Shown here piece by piece: positions 34,853-45,980 of a stretch of DNA of 64,000 nucleotides. A program made the translations under genes and the position numbers. The notes beneath the pieces are model-generated. The model ran no database searches, was not told where the DNA came from, and saw only the letters and a list, made by a program, of their open reading frames with translations. Numbering within the stretch: position 1 is the first letter of the stretch; each line of letters opens with the position of its first letter. The stretch is from Buxus sempervirens (lineage: Eukaryota > Streptophyta > Magnoliopsida > Buxales > Buxaceae): the NCBI GenBank assembly GCA_947561395.2, contig OX387190.1, positions 35,886,392-35,950,391 of the forward strand, read 5' to 3'.

Positions 34853-35997
34853 TGAAAAAACAGGGTTTTGACTCTAACAACACCTAGAGGGGGGTGAATA
34901 GGTGTAGCACAGCGGAATAAAATTTTTCTATCAATTAAAGACAAGTCCTTAATTAATAGGCATGAACAAATCCTCAAGGTAATTCCAGAAAATCAAATAA
35001 TTAATCAAAAGCAATTAACAAGCCACCCAAATTGCAAGCAAATAATTAAAGCATGTAAAGTAAGACAAAATAAGCAATTTGGTGACGAAGGGAAAACTCT
35101 ATGAGAACTCTCACTAGAGAAAAACCCTCCGGGCTATGCAGGAGCCACCTAAAAGATCCAATATGAAAAGAAGACTTACAACCTGTAGTTCAGACGACTC
35201 AACATCCCTATGCTAGACTCTGCAACTCACAGACTTGAAAGTATCTAAGGAACTCCTCAGATTTGCTCCACAGCAATACTTCAGAACTCTGAAGATCTTC
35301 TCACACGATCACCCAAACGAACTCGCCTGGTATCCGTAGGAACTCCCACGATCAATCTCCCAAACCCGGAACTCCAAGGTAGAGGAAGGAAGAAGAAAAG
35401 AAGGATTTTATGGCTCAAAAGATGAAAACCTAGAAGAAGGGTTTTCAGAAGAGAAAAGGATATTTAGGGCTTCTAAAACGTGGCTCTCTTAGGTTTAGAA
35501 GGTCCCTAATCCTATTTAAAGGTTCCCCAAAAAGTTTCAAGTCAATCCGAATTGAAACGAGTAAGTTATGTAATTTTTCGTAACTTTTCGGAAATTTTGC
35601 TGTTTGAACGTTCGAACGCTCAGCAAACGTTCAGCAAACGTTGGTCTTTAAAACTTGAACGTTCGAACGGACAGAGAACGTTGATCGAACGCTAGCCTCG
35701 GGTTTCTCTGCAGAACATGAACGTTCGAACGCTCAGCAAACGTTCAGCAAACGTTGCTCTCGGGTTTGTCTGCAGAACATGAACGTTCGAACGCTTAGCA
35801 AACGTTCAGCAAACGTTGCTCTCCAGAAATTGAACGTTCGAACGGACAGAGAACGTTGATCAAACGTTGGGCATAACTTCTTCAATATGACTCCGATTTT
35901 GACGCCGTTTGAACCATGTCTTCTTGGACTCAACCTAAACATTCTAAACACACTTTTTGGCACTGAATAAAGCCAAACTAAAATATTAAACCTAACA
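34853..35997 (-). repeat. 5' LTR of the gag-only element, with U3 palindrome array
   Basis: 1145 bp. Reading on the minus strand, about 130-400 bases in (35602-35866) is an array in which GAACGTTCGAACG recurs five times, alternating with GCAAACGTT-type half sites. A TATA-like TTTAAATAGG follows near 35515. The array therefore sits in U3 upstream of the promoter. Confidence 0.9.
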
Positions 35998-36002
35998 AAG
36001 GT

Positions 36003-36102
36003 GAATAAAGGAAGTGCATGGAAAGGAAGAATTTGTAGAGAAAGAAAAGGTTTTGGATTGTGTGAGAACACAAATTGAGGCACAAGAACCCTCCGAAGAA
36101 GA
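36003..36102. other. Second copy of the array flank, right part
   Basis: It continues the flank sequence broken at 30362 and ends at the CACTA target repeat AGA (36100-36102). Confidence 0.85.
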
Positions 36103-37693
36103 CACTACAAAAATGACGGGCTTTAGCGGCGAACAATTACCGGCGGTAACAAATTCTGCCTCTAATTATAGGAAAAAAGCATATTCACGGCAGTAGATCA
36201 GCCACCTCCCCTAAAGCGATATAATACTGGCGGTAAAAGCATACCGCCGGTAACAATTTGCGCGGGGATAACAAAAACAGTGGGAAATTTTTTGGCGTGT
36301 TTTTGGGACTTTTAGCGGCGGTAAATTCCGCCGGTATTTGACTTATTACCAACGGTCTAATTCCCGCCAATGTTTGCTTTATTACTGGCAGTATTTACCA
36401 TCGTTAATAAGACAAATTTGGGGCAGAATTCTTCCTCCCGATAATTTATTATTAAAGGTTACAGCGGCGGTAATTTTAATGCCGGAGATAAGTATTGTTT
36501 GTGACCTTTTTTACCGCTGCAATTGAATTTTAATATGATTTGGCGGCGGTAAACTTACCGCCGCTAAAGAGGGATTAAATAAACCGACCCCTTCCCCACA
36601 TTTCCTCTTTGTTTTGCTCTGAGGAAACCCTTCCCGCCCTTTACTCGCTGTGTCGTTGCTGTGCTGACGTTGTCCCATTGCCGTGCCGTTGCCGTCGCTG
36701 TCGCCGTCGATTGCGCCAAATCCCTTCTTTGTTCAAACCCCAACTAAACGCCGTTGACTTGCCATCCCTGCGGTTTCACCGTGTCGTCGGCTTGCCGTCG
36801 CCGTTGCCACCCTCTTCAAGTAAGTTTTGTACCATTTGTGCTACAATGGCTTTCTTGTACATTGCTTGTGTAACGCCAAAGCTCCCTTGTCCAAATTTGT
36901 ATCCCCAGCGACCAAACCAAGGCTCTCCATAAGCAACTCCATGGAGCAATCTGAAATCCATGCTCCTCTGTAATCTGAAATCCAAAGCTCCCTCGTCCAA
37001 AAATCCATCCCCAGCGACCAAATCCAAGCAACCCCAAGGCTCACTTTCCTATCATTAAAGACATAATTTTCACTTGCAGATTATGCTTCTTAACGGCAAG
37101 TAGTAAGATAGCAAAAAACAGTTAAATGGTAATTCAATTGAAATTAATATATAATTTCACTTGCAGATTATGCTTCACTTGTAAATCTTCATTTATAGTC
37201 TTTTTAGTGCATCCTACAAACAAATTAGGTTGTCTAATATGTAAATTACCGGGCAAGGTACCAAAAAAAAATACTTTTTTTGGTACCTTACTACTTGCCG
37301 TAGAACTCCTGTTTATTGCCAAAAGTTTGTTTGAGATTTAAATTATGAAACAGAAATTTCTATAGCATGAATTCAAGCTTGTTGATTCAACAAAAAGGGC
37401 TACATCTCTCTCTCTCTCTCTCTCTCTATATGAAGTATGGCTTCGTATCACTAGCCATAAACAGTACTTCTAACGGAGTGTATATTTCAAATGATAAAGA
37501 TTTTATGAGAAACAGGGAATTGAATTTCCATTGCTTTTTTTCCCGGGTACAGAAGTCAATAATGAGGAGATCAAACGGCGCATCAAGTTCTATAAGCTAC
37601 AAGCTCACTAATCCTCCTCATCAATTACCATTTTCAGTTTCCTTCTTAATGCTACACTTCTTGGTGCATCGGGAGTCATGTCATCCTCCATAT

Positions 37694-37936
37694 CTAATCT
37701 ACCAACTCATCAGCGAATTCATACATTTGCTGATGTGATGGAAGATTACCATTGTCCAATAGCTCATCACCTATCCCATCTTCACAGCCAATGTTAGCTA
37801 CTTCTGTTTTTGGTTTGCCATCAAAGTTTGAAAGGCCGGCCTGCACTTTCCCATTAGTACGCAATGGGTCTCCATTACTGGATTGGCTGCGTGCAAATCT
37901 GTATGGAACAAGTAAAATCAAACTCAAGAGAATCAC
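37694..37936 (-). pseudogene. Possible captured exon inside CACTA copy 2, minus strand
   Basis: Counterpart of 28507-28749; 80 codons, ending YEFADELVD. It differs from the first copy at V/F, C/S, E/G, I/T, S/N, S/C and E/D positions. Origin unknown. Confidence 0.3.
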
Positions 37937-39311
37937 ATACTTGTCAGACTTCTGATATCATTATGATTATTAATATCTCCAAAAGAGAAGCACAAAACGA
38001 TAGAAGAGAATTACTTCCACAATATAAACCACCCACAGGAAAACCATTATAGCTGGTTCATAGCATAATCAAACACCTTGAATCATATTAAGGTAGGTGT
38101 TGTTTAGGCAGTATAACAGTGCATTTGTAGTAATTATTCCATAGCTTATTTTATTCTGTCCGCTTGTATGAGTTAAATCAAAGTATTGATTAAAAAAAAC
38201 ATATATTAGTGAAGACCAGTATTAAGTTCACGAGTATTAGTGAAGTAAATGATGTTTTGATAGCTATATTTTATTTTTTCACGAGTATTATCTTGCATTT
38301 TGGCATGAAACACATAGCCTATCTTTTAAACCTTTTTATGGTTATTGATAACTCAGAGTCTCAGCGTTACAAAAACTAATAAGTGAATCATTATTATTTT
38401 TCCCTTGATTTTAACATGTTAATATATTATCATGTGTCACTAATTATAAATTGATTGTTGATGGTGTAGCTTTTATTTATTGCTTTAATACATTTTCAAC
38501 AATCAATAATACTATGCTAATATTAGTGTGTCTAAGAAATAATTTATTTTGCCTAGACACTTTGACTACACTAATATCCTTAAACTTCAGTTCAGATCAG
38601 GAAGATTGATACCAAAGAGGACTGGTTGGCAATATGAAAACTGTCAGTTCTTTGTACGAATAGAAAGATCCTTAATATCTCCAAATTTCAGTTTGACTAG
38701 CACTATGAGAACTTTTATGTTTGTTTGTGTTGTTACAATTAAAAAAGTGGAAACAATTCAAATGCCCGTCTAAGAGGTTACATCTGTAGTTATGTCAATT
38801 TATTTTATCTACTTTGAAGATATTGCAGCTTTTCAGTAAGTTTATAATAACTCTTAGTATTTAAATATAAAAGGTATAGATTTACACATATAATATCTTG
38901 GATTATCAGATAGACAGTTTGAGAATAGCGTGTATAGTACTTGTTGACGTGTGATTCATATATTTCTCTGATTGTAATTTTGGGTTAATCTCTTTGTTCC
39001 TCAAATACGTAGTTTTGTTGACTTCATGTTGTTTGTTTTCCAATTTGAATGATGAAAGCATAGTATGTTAAAAAAATTTTACGTTTTTGGAGAACTGCGC
39101 AGAGATGTTGCCGAAATTCGTAGAGAAATATATGAATCACATGGATAAACGAGTACTTTGCATGCTATTCCTGAATGGGAAAAACTAAGCATAAACTTTA
39201 AAACTAATCGGAGTACCGGTTGATATTAGAAAGGAACCTATTTATGGAGTATTATTTTGCAGAAGAACAAGGACAGCATTCCCACATTTGTGACATATAA
39301 TATATTAGCGT

Positions 39312-39985
39312 ATGGATAGAAGTTGGATTCGCAGCTCTAGGTATTTGATAGATTGGAATTTTTTTTAATGTTTTGGTGCTAGTTTAATATTATCAAATAT
39401 TAACTAAATAGTTTATGCTTTAATATATGGATGAAATAGGGCTAGTCAAGAGTACATTGATGGAGTAATTGTGTTTATCAAGTTTGCCCAAGATCACGGT
39501 GCAACATGTATGAGAAGTTGAAGTGTCTTTGCCTGAAATGTTATAACGTATTGTATTAGACCAGTCAAGTTGCACACGAGCATATGATATGCAAAGGGTT
39601 TGACCAAAACTACAAGGAATGGTATCACCATGGAGAGGACATGCTGCAATTACGATCTAGTCAACCTAAGTTTGCATATGGTGGAGATGATTTACATAAG
39701 AAGGGTGATGAGGCTAGGGTTATGTTGAGTGAAATTTTCGGGGTTCGGACTAAAGGAGATATATCGGTGAGTTCGTTACACAAATCACCAGCTGACACGT
39801 AAAATCAGGAGAATTATAAGTTCGGAAAACTGTTAGGTGATACTGATCAAGAGTTCTATGATGGGTGTAAAAGACATACAAAATTGTCTTTTATTATTAG
39901 GCTATTCCATTTAAAATGTTTGGGAGGATTGAGTAATAAGATATTCAGTTTGCTGCTTGACATCTTCCGCTGCTCATGCACGTTA
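39312..39985 (+). pseudogene. Degenerate CACTA (TNP2-type) transposase N-terminus
   Basis: It starts MDRSWIRSS, a hallmark of the transposase-associated domain. After an intron-like gap come YIDGVIVFIKFA, a damaged zinc-ligand region (CLCLKCYNVLY, then a stop), EHMICKGFDQNYKEWYHHGED, and, after another stop, FYDGCKRHTKLSFIIRLFHLKCLGG. It ends abruptly near 39985, where 3' subterminal sequence begins. Several stops and the missing catalytic domain make it non-functional. It aligns with 61611-62260 of the third CACTA. Confidence 0.85.
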
Positions 39986-40189
39986 TCAGCAACAGTAGGC
40001 TTCCGCTGTTAAATCGACAGTGGTTGTTTCTTCCCTTTTTAGAGGCGGTAACGCCTTACCGCCGCTATAGGTGCCAGTAATTTATTTAGCATCAAGGCTT
40101 TCACTGGCTGCACGTCTTACCGCCTCTATTGATTTTAGCGGCGATATTGTGATATTTTCCGGCGGTAAATCTCGTATTTTGTAGTGAGA

Positions 40190-42004
40190 AGATGAGGGAT
40201 TGGGTATCGAAGAGACAAATTAAAGAAAATTCCAAAATTGCCTCGGAAATGGCAAAACACGATTTGCCGCTTTTAAAAATAGTAATTTTCGGCTTTTGAA
40301 AATGGGGTTGTTACTGAATCGATTTTGTCAAAAAGAGATGAAAATTATGCATACCAAACATGATTTTAGCGTGATTTTCTTCCATTTAATTTCTATTTTT
40401 CCTTTTAAATGTAATTTTTAGAAGTCCTGATCAATGATCATGCTCGCATCGGATGACATTTGGTGACCGAAATTGGTTTTAAGTGATTTGTTTCAAAATA
40501 ATTCAGATTTCGTAGTACAGTTTTGGGAAATTGGAGAATAATGATACTTTTTTAAAATAATTGAGAATCAGTGTCATTTAAGTTCATGAAAGTTTTTTTT
40601 CGAAAATACCCTCAAAAGACATTGAAAATCTTTTCACTCATTTTGTTACAAGTGAGATTTGCAAGTCTTTTGATGGCATTTTTGGAAGAAATTCGTCAAC
40701 ATTTAAATGATACTGATTCTCAATTATTTTTTAAAAGTGTCACTAATTCTCAATAAACAAGAATTTGATGATTGAATTTGAATTCTTTTGAAGAAATATC
40801 ACTTAAATCCAATTTTATTGGAAATCACTTCAGCGTTGCCAGAGAAAAAGATTGCCTTTTTTTTTTAGTTGACGGCATTCAAACATCAATTATTCGCAAG
40901 TGAGGTCACATGCGAGAATTAGATTAATTTTGTGGAAAAAATCCAAAGTTATGTCACTTTGTAAATAGTACGTGCCCATCTGCTTGCGTGGTTCGTCAAC
41001 CTCGACGGTTGGACTTTTATTCTTCTTTTGACTGCCGCGGCATGGCAAAGGGGATAGGGAAAATTGGTTTTTAGTAAGATTTTTCAAAATAACTCAGATT
41101 TAGTCAACTAATTCTTAAAATTTGAAAATTAGTAATATTTTATTCATATAATTGGGATTCAATGTCATTTCACTATTTATGAACTTTTTTTTCCAAAAAT
41201 ACCCTAAAAAGGAATTACAAACCTCATTTGTACCTTGGAGGGCATTGTTGAAAGTATCACTAATTCTCAATTATTTGAAAAAAGTATCACTAATTCTCAA
41301 TTTTTAAGAATTGGCTAACTAAATCTGAATTATTTAAAAAAATAACACTAAAAACCAATTTCGGGAATATATGTATTCTAAATACTCTATTTTCTTCATT
41401 AATTCTTTGATTAATTATTAATTATCAAACCATAAAAAGAATGGAAAAGAAAGATTGATAGACTAGATTTATATGAAATGATTTTTGATTTTTCTTTATG
41501 GATTAGTTCCGTAAACAAAGATAATTTATCTAGATTCATACCATTAACCGTGAATGATCTATGTAAATAATGCTAATGTACTATTAAACAACGAACGCAC
41601 CAAAAAACTTAAGTTGATAGGTGAAGGTGTAGTTATAAATATCAAAGGGCCCAATATATGGTAACACTCTCTTATACATGTAACTTTGCATGGGAACATA
41701 CATATGGTGGATAAACACATGGCACACACCTAGGATAATAGACTGATAAATTCAAGGCAAACTCACTTATAGGAGTAAAACAATGAACTTCTTGCTTCAT
41801 TTGATGCCATGTTAAACAATCATTGTATGTATCTATAACATCTTAAACTGATAGGTAAACGTGTAACTGTGCGACACGTGGGCCTGTTTACGCTCAATCT
41901 TCCTGAGGGTCCATGCAAGAATTTCTGCAACCCACATGGTTCGGTTAATTCTAAGGTTTGTACCTTATCCAGGTACGCCAAAGAATTGATAACAGATAAA
42001 GAGG
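40190..42004. repeat. Array flank block, related to 43965-45120 and 55720-57330
   Basis: It starts GATGAGGGATTGGGTATCGA and is followed collinearly by GATTTTGTCAAAAAG, then TCCTGATCA and GAAATATCACTTAAATCC. Copies lie on both sides of gene 3 and beyond gene 4, so they mark the ends of duplication units. Within it are short repeats of AGTATCACTAATTCTCAAT. No gene is seen. Confidence 0.75.
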
Positions 42005-42191
42005 TTTTGTCTCATAGCTCTTGATTAAAAAAGTGTAGATAGAGATCGACACGATCTCAGTCCTGTAGACTTTCGTGTCATGGTTCTTATTTAAGTATGT
42101 AGTCTGAAGGCAACTCTCTACAATCGCTTATAGAAAGCCATATCCTCGATCATTTCATTTGCAGAACATCTGTAGAGATAGATTATCAAGC
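42005..42191 (+). promoter_or_regulatory. Type-A upstream region of gene 3
   Basis: It resembles the gene 1 upstream DNA: AAAAAAGTGTAGAT, CTGTAGACTTTCGTGTCATG, TCTGAAGGCAACTCTC and AATCGCT. From about 42138 on (CATATCCTCGATC to the ATG) it instead matches the gene 2 and 4 leaders, so the type switch lies just upstream of the coding region. Confidence 0.5.
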
Positions 42192-43839
42192 ATGGACGAA
42201 ATTTGGTTCCAAACCCCTATGCTCGCTCTCTTTCTCCTGTTCGTTTTCAAGGTCTTGCTAGAAACCGCCAAGACACGAGCTAGAGATCTCCCACCGAGTC
42301 CTCCTGGTCTTCCAATATTGGGTCATCTCCATCTCCTAAAAGAACCTCTTCACCGAACTCTACGTAGCCTTTCAGAGAAATATGGACCCATCTTGTTCCT
42401 TCGATTGGGGACGCGTTCTGTGCTTGTTGTTTCCTCCGCATCAGCGGCGGAAGAATGCTTCACCAAGAACGACCTGCTCTTCGCAAATCGCCCTCGCTTG
42501 ATTTCTTGGAAGCATTTCGGCTATAACTACACCGTGTTAAGCGTGGCCCCTTACGGCCACCACTGGCGCAATATTCGCCGCCTTACAACCGTTGAACTTC
42601 TCTCATCGAACCGCCTCAACATGTCTTCAGAAATTCGAAACAGTGAGATCGGATCGTTGGTGCAGAAGCTGATGCGCAGTTCGACGGAAAAGAGCTTTGT
42701 GAAAGTAGAGTTGAAATCCAAGCTAATAGAGATGTCGTTTAACATCTTGACGAGGATGATTGCAGGAAAGCGGTATCACGGGGATGAGGTAGATAAATTC
42801 GAGGAGGCAGGGCAGTTCCGGGAACTCATAGCAGAGATTTTTGAGCTGAGTGGTGTATCTAACCCTGGAGATTTCTTGCCAATTCTGCGGTGGATAGATT
42901 TCCAGGGTATCGAGAGAAGGATCATGAAAGTATGCAGAAAGATGGATGCGTTCTTGCAGTTTATGGTCGATGAGATTCGGAATAACAACAAAGGTTTTTC
43001 CTCCAGCTCCATTAATTCTGCCCCGAAACAGAGCAAGCAAACCATGGTCGAATATGTCCTCTCTTTGCAAGAATCAGAATCGGAATACTATACAGACGAA
43101 ATCATTAAAGGCCTCATAATGGTAATTATGTACTGCGATTCCGTCTTTTCCCCCTTGTTTTTTCTTGTTTCAGTTCTGATCACATGCCTTTTCTTCAACT
43201 TATTTTTCTCTGAGATAGGTGCTGCTGCTGGCGGGAACCGATACTTCGGCCGTGACCATAGAATGGGGCATGTCACTCATGCTGAACCACCCAGAGGTAA
43301 TTAAGAAAGCTAGAGCCGAACTGGATGCCCAAGTGGGACAAGATCGCTTCGTAGACGAATCAGACCTTCCAAAGCTACAGTACCTTAAGTGTATCATCAA
43401 CGAGACTCTTAGGTTGCATCCGGCAGCTCCACTTCTGGTGCCTCACGAATCATCTGATGATTGCACAGTCGGTGAATTCCACGTCCCGCGTGGTACCATG
43501 TTGATGGTTAATGCGTGGGCTATTCATAGGGACCCAAGGTTGTGGGAGGAGCCTACGAGTTTCAAGCCGGAGAGGTTTGAAGGGGGTGGAGGTGAAGGAG
43601 AAGCAAAAAAGCTGTTAACATTTGGGTTAGGAAGAAGGGCATGTCCCGGGGTTGGTCTTGCTAATCGTGTGGTAGGCTTGGCTTTGGCATCATTGATTCA
43701 GTGCTTTGAGTGGGAGAGAGTTAGCGAAGCACCGGTGGATATGTCGGAGGGGACGGGGATCACCATGCCGAAAGCCATCCCGTTGGAAGCCATGTGCAAA
43801 GCGCGACACATTATGAACAGTATCTCCTCACAGTCATGA
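42192..43839 (+). CDS. CYP81-family cytochrome P450 (gene 3, type-A promoter, B-like coding sequence)
   Basis: Exons 42192-43121 and 43219-43839, 97-nt phase-0 intron, 516 residues. All P450 landmarks are present: anchor, PPSPPG hinge, WRNIRR, AGTDTS, canonical K-helix [18 protein letters not shown] with the Cys near 452. Most of the protein is nearly identical to gene 2, including the intron and about 85 nt of 3' UTR. The SRS1 stretch is an exception: [11 protein letters not shown] resembles gene 1 ([11 protein letters not shown]). The start ATG aligns with those of the paralogues. Probably functional; substrate unknown. Confidence 0.94.
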
Positions 43840-45254
43840 ATCACATGTGTGCTAGGTTATGTTCCCAGGCGATTTGTAATGTGGTGATTTAGATACGGTG
43901 CGTCCGGTGGAAGCTGTTTTCTCAATTTGATGTTTTAGCTTTTACTTATTATTTTAACACACAATGAGGGATTGGGTATCGAAGAGACAAATTACAGAAA
44001 ATTCCTAAATTGCCTCGGAAATGGCAAAACACGATTTGCCGTTTTTTAAAATTGTAATTTTCGGCTTTTGAAAATGGGGTTGTTACTGAATCGATTTTGT
44101 CAAAAAGTGATATGAAAATTATGCATACTAAACATGATTTTAGCGTGATTTTCTTCCATTTAATTTCTATTTTTCCTTTTAAATATAATTTTTAGAAGTC
44201 CTGATCAGTGATCATGCTCGCATTGGATGACACCTGGTGACGGAAATTGGTTTTAAGTGATTCTTTTTCAAAATAATTCAGACTCCGTTGTACAATTCTT
44301 GGAAATTGAAAATTAATGATATTTTTTTAAAATAATTGAAAATCAATGTCATTTATTTGTTCATGAAGAGGTTTTTTTGAAAATGCCCTCAAAAGACATT
44401 GAAAACCTTTCACTTATTTTGTTACAAGTGAGATTTGCAAGTCTTTTGAGAGCATTTTTAGAAGAAATTCGTTACGAACAGTTAAATGATACTGATTTTC
44501 AATTATTTTTGAAAAGTATCACTAATTATCAATAAACAAGAATTGAGTGATTGAATATGAATTGTGTTGAAGAAATATCACTTAAATCCAATTTTATTGG
44601 GAAATCGCTTTAGCGTTGCCAGAGAAAATGCTTGCTAGACTGATCATCAATTGTTTTTTGGGTCACGGCATTCAAACATCAATTATTAGCAAGTGAGGTC
44701 ACATGCTAGACTTAACAGTAATTTTGTGGAAAAAATTAAAAGTTATGTCACTTTGTAGACAAAGATATTTTATCTAGATGCATACCATTGAACGTGAATG
44801 ATCTGTGTAAATAATGCTAATATACTATTAAACAACAATCGCACCAAAAAGCTTAAGTTGACAGGTGAAGGTGTAATCATAAATATCAAAGGGCTCAAAA
44901 TATATGGTAACACTCTCTTATACATGTAATTTTGCATGAGAACATACATATGGTGGATAAACACATGGCACACACCTTGGATAATAGACAGATAAATTCA
45001 AGGCAAACTCACTTCTAGGAGTTAAACAACGAACTTCTTGCTTAATTTGATGCCATGTTAAACAATCAATGTATGTATCTATAACATCTTAAACTGATAG
45101 GTGAACATGTAATTGTGTGACACGAGGTGCACATGTTGATGCTGGGAGGTGCAAGAGTGCATGCCTCCTTTAGGGATTGGTTGTCTCGGTGCTTTATCTG
45201 ACAAAAGAACGAAGAATTGCATGCCTTTGGGATTGGGAAAGGAAATGGGGAAAT
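43840..45254. other. 3' flank of gene 3: short UTR then array flank block
   Basis: 43840-43925 matches the gene 2 3' UTR. From 43965 it is another copy of the 40190 block (GAGGGATTGGGTATCGAAGA), running to about 45120 with the same order of blocks (ATACATGTAATTTTGCATG, GTGGATAAACACATGGCACA). No gene. Confidence 0.7.
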
Positions 45255-45980
45255 AGGAGTCGCCACTGCCTGATGGGGTGCAAGCAAACACCTGGCTGCC
45301 TAAAAGGCTATCTAATTAGGTGGTCTGCGGCTTTAAGATTCTAGTTAAATTCTCGGTTACGGTTTGGAGAAATCTGTAGACACCCTAGTCCGCCCCGTAG
45401 TATGACGGGTCATCCTGGTTATGAGTCAACTTGATTTAACCTCACCCGTTCTAGACCGATATGCAATCTTCATTTAAGTTAAGGTCGGACCATCTATTGG
45501 ATGTAGATCCTTTTATTTGATTTTATCTTATTATCTTAAAGGTGATGTGAGTCTAATACGTAGGCCTTGTTGGAAGGCCCGCGGGTATGCCAATTTAGGC
45601 TTAAAGTAAGCCTAAGTCCCATTTGGGGGATTGTGAAAGATAATCCTAGGGTTTGGTTATTTGATTTAGATATGGTTTAAAGATACAAATTATCTTAGTT
45701 GGTTTCTTTTAAGGTTCTTATGGGATACATTGTGCTTGAGGTTAGCCCATAGGAAGTCCAAATAGCTTGAAATCCATATTTGGGGTGGATTTAAGTTAAG
45801 TAAGACGGGTGTGGGCCTCATTGGAAGGCCCACAAGAGTGCATTATTGGGTCTAAGGCAAAGCCCAAGTCCCAAAGTGGGTACTGGTTGCCAAGAACTCT
45901 GTTAGTTTAATAGTGCACATTAGAGATTGATTTTAATCTTATTTAATCAAGAAAAACCAAGATCTATAGTTCTTGGTTAC

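Larger units (their letters stand above)
30363..35997 (-). mobile_element. Young gag-only Copia-type LTR element (TR-GAG-like)
   Basis: TSD AAGGT at 30358-30362 and 35998-36002. Two LTRs of 1145 bp (30363-31507 and 34853-35997) have TG...CA ends; I see a single mismatch (30431 A versus 34921 G region). On the minus strand the order is 5' LTR, PBS (34836-34850), gag (34808-33003), about 1.5 kb of non-coding DNA, PPT (31521-31508), 3' LTR. No protease, integrase, reverse transcriptase or RNase H frame exists, and there is no room for pol. Structure and Gag type match the non-autonomous TR-GAG class; long LTR-proximal non-coding DNA with several PPT-like tracts recalls the SIRE/Maximus lineage. 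Confidence 0.93.
36103..40186 (+). mobile_element. Complete non-autonomous CACTA element (copy 2), TSD AGA
   Basis: The left end is CACTACAAAAATGACGGG; the right end read inward is CACTACAAAATACGAG. The 3-bp TSD is AGA (36100-36102, 40187-40189). Subterminal TTAGCGGCGG/CCGCCGGTAA repeats occupy both ends (36120-36570, 40035-40165). A GC-rich leader with a GTAAGT donor-like site (36819) precedes AT-rich interior sequence and a transposase relic (39312-39985). The homologous site near 55715 is empty. 4084 bp, no intact gene. Confidence 0.93.

Noticed and set aside
30363-35997. Autonomous Copia element
   Set aside because: Only gag is present; no protease, integrase, reverse transcriptase or RNase H frame exists between the LTRs.
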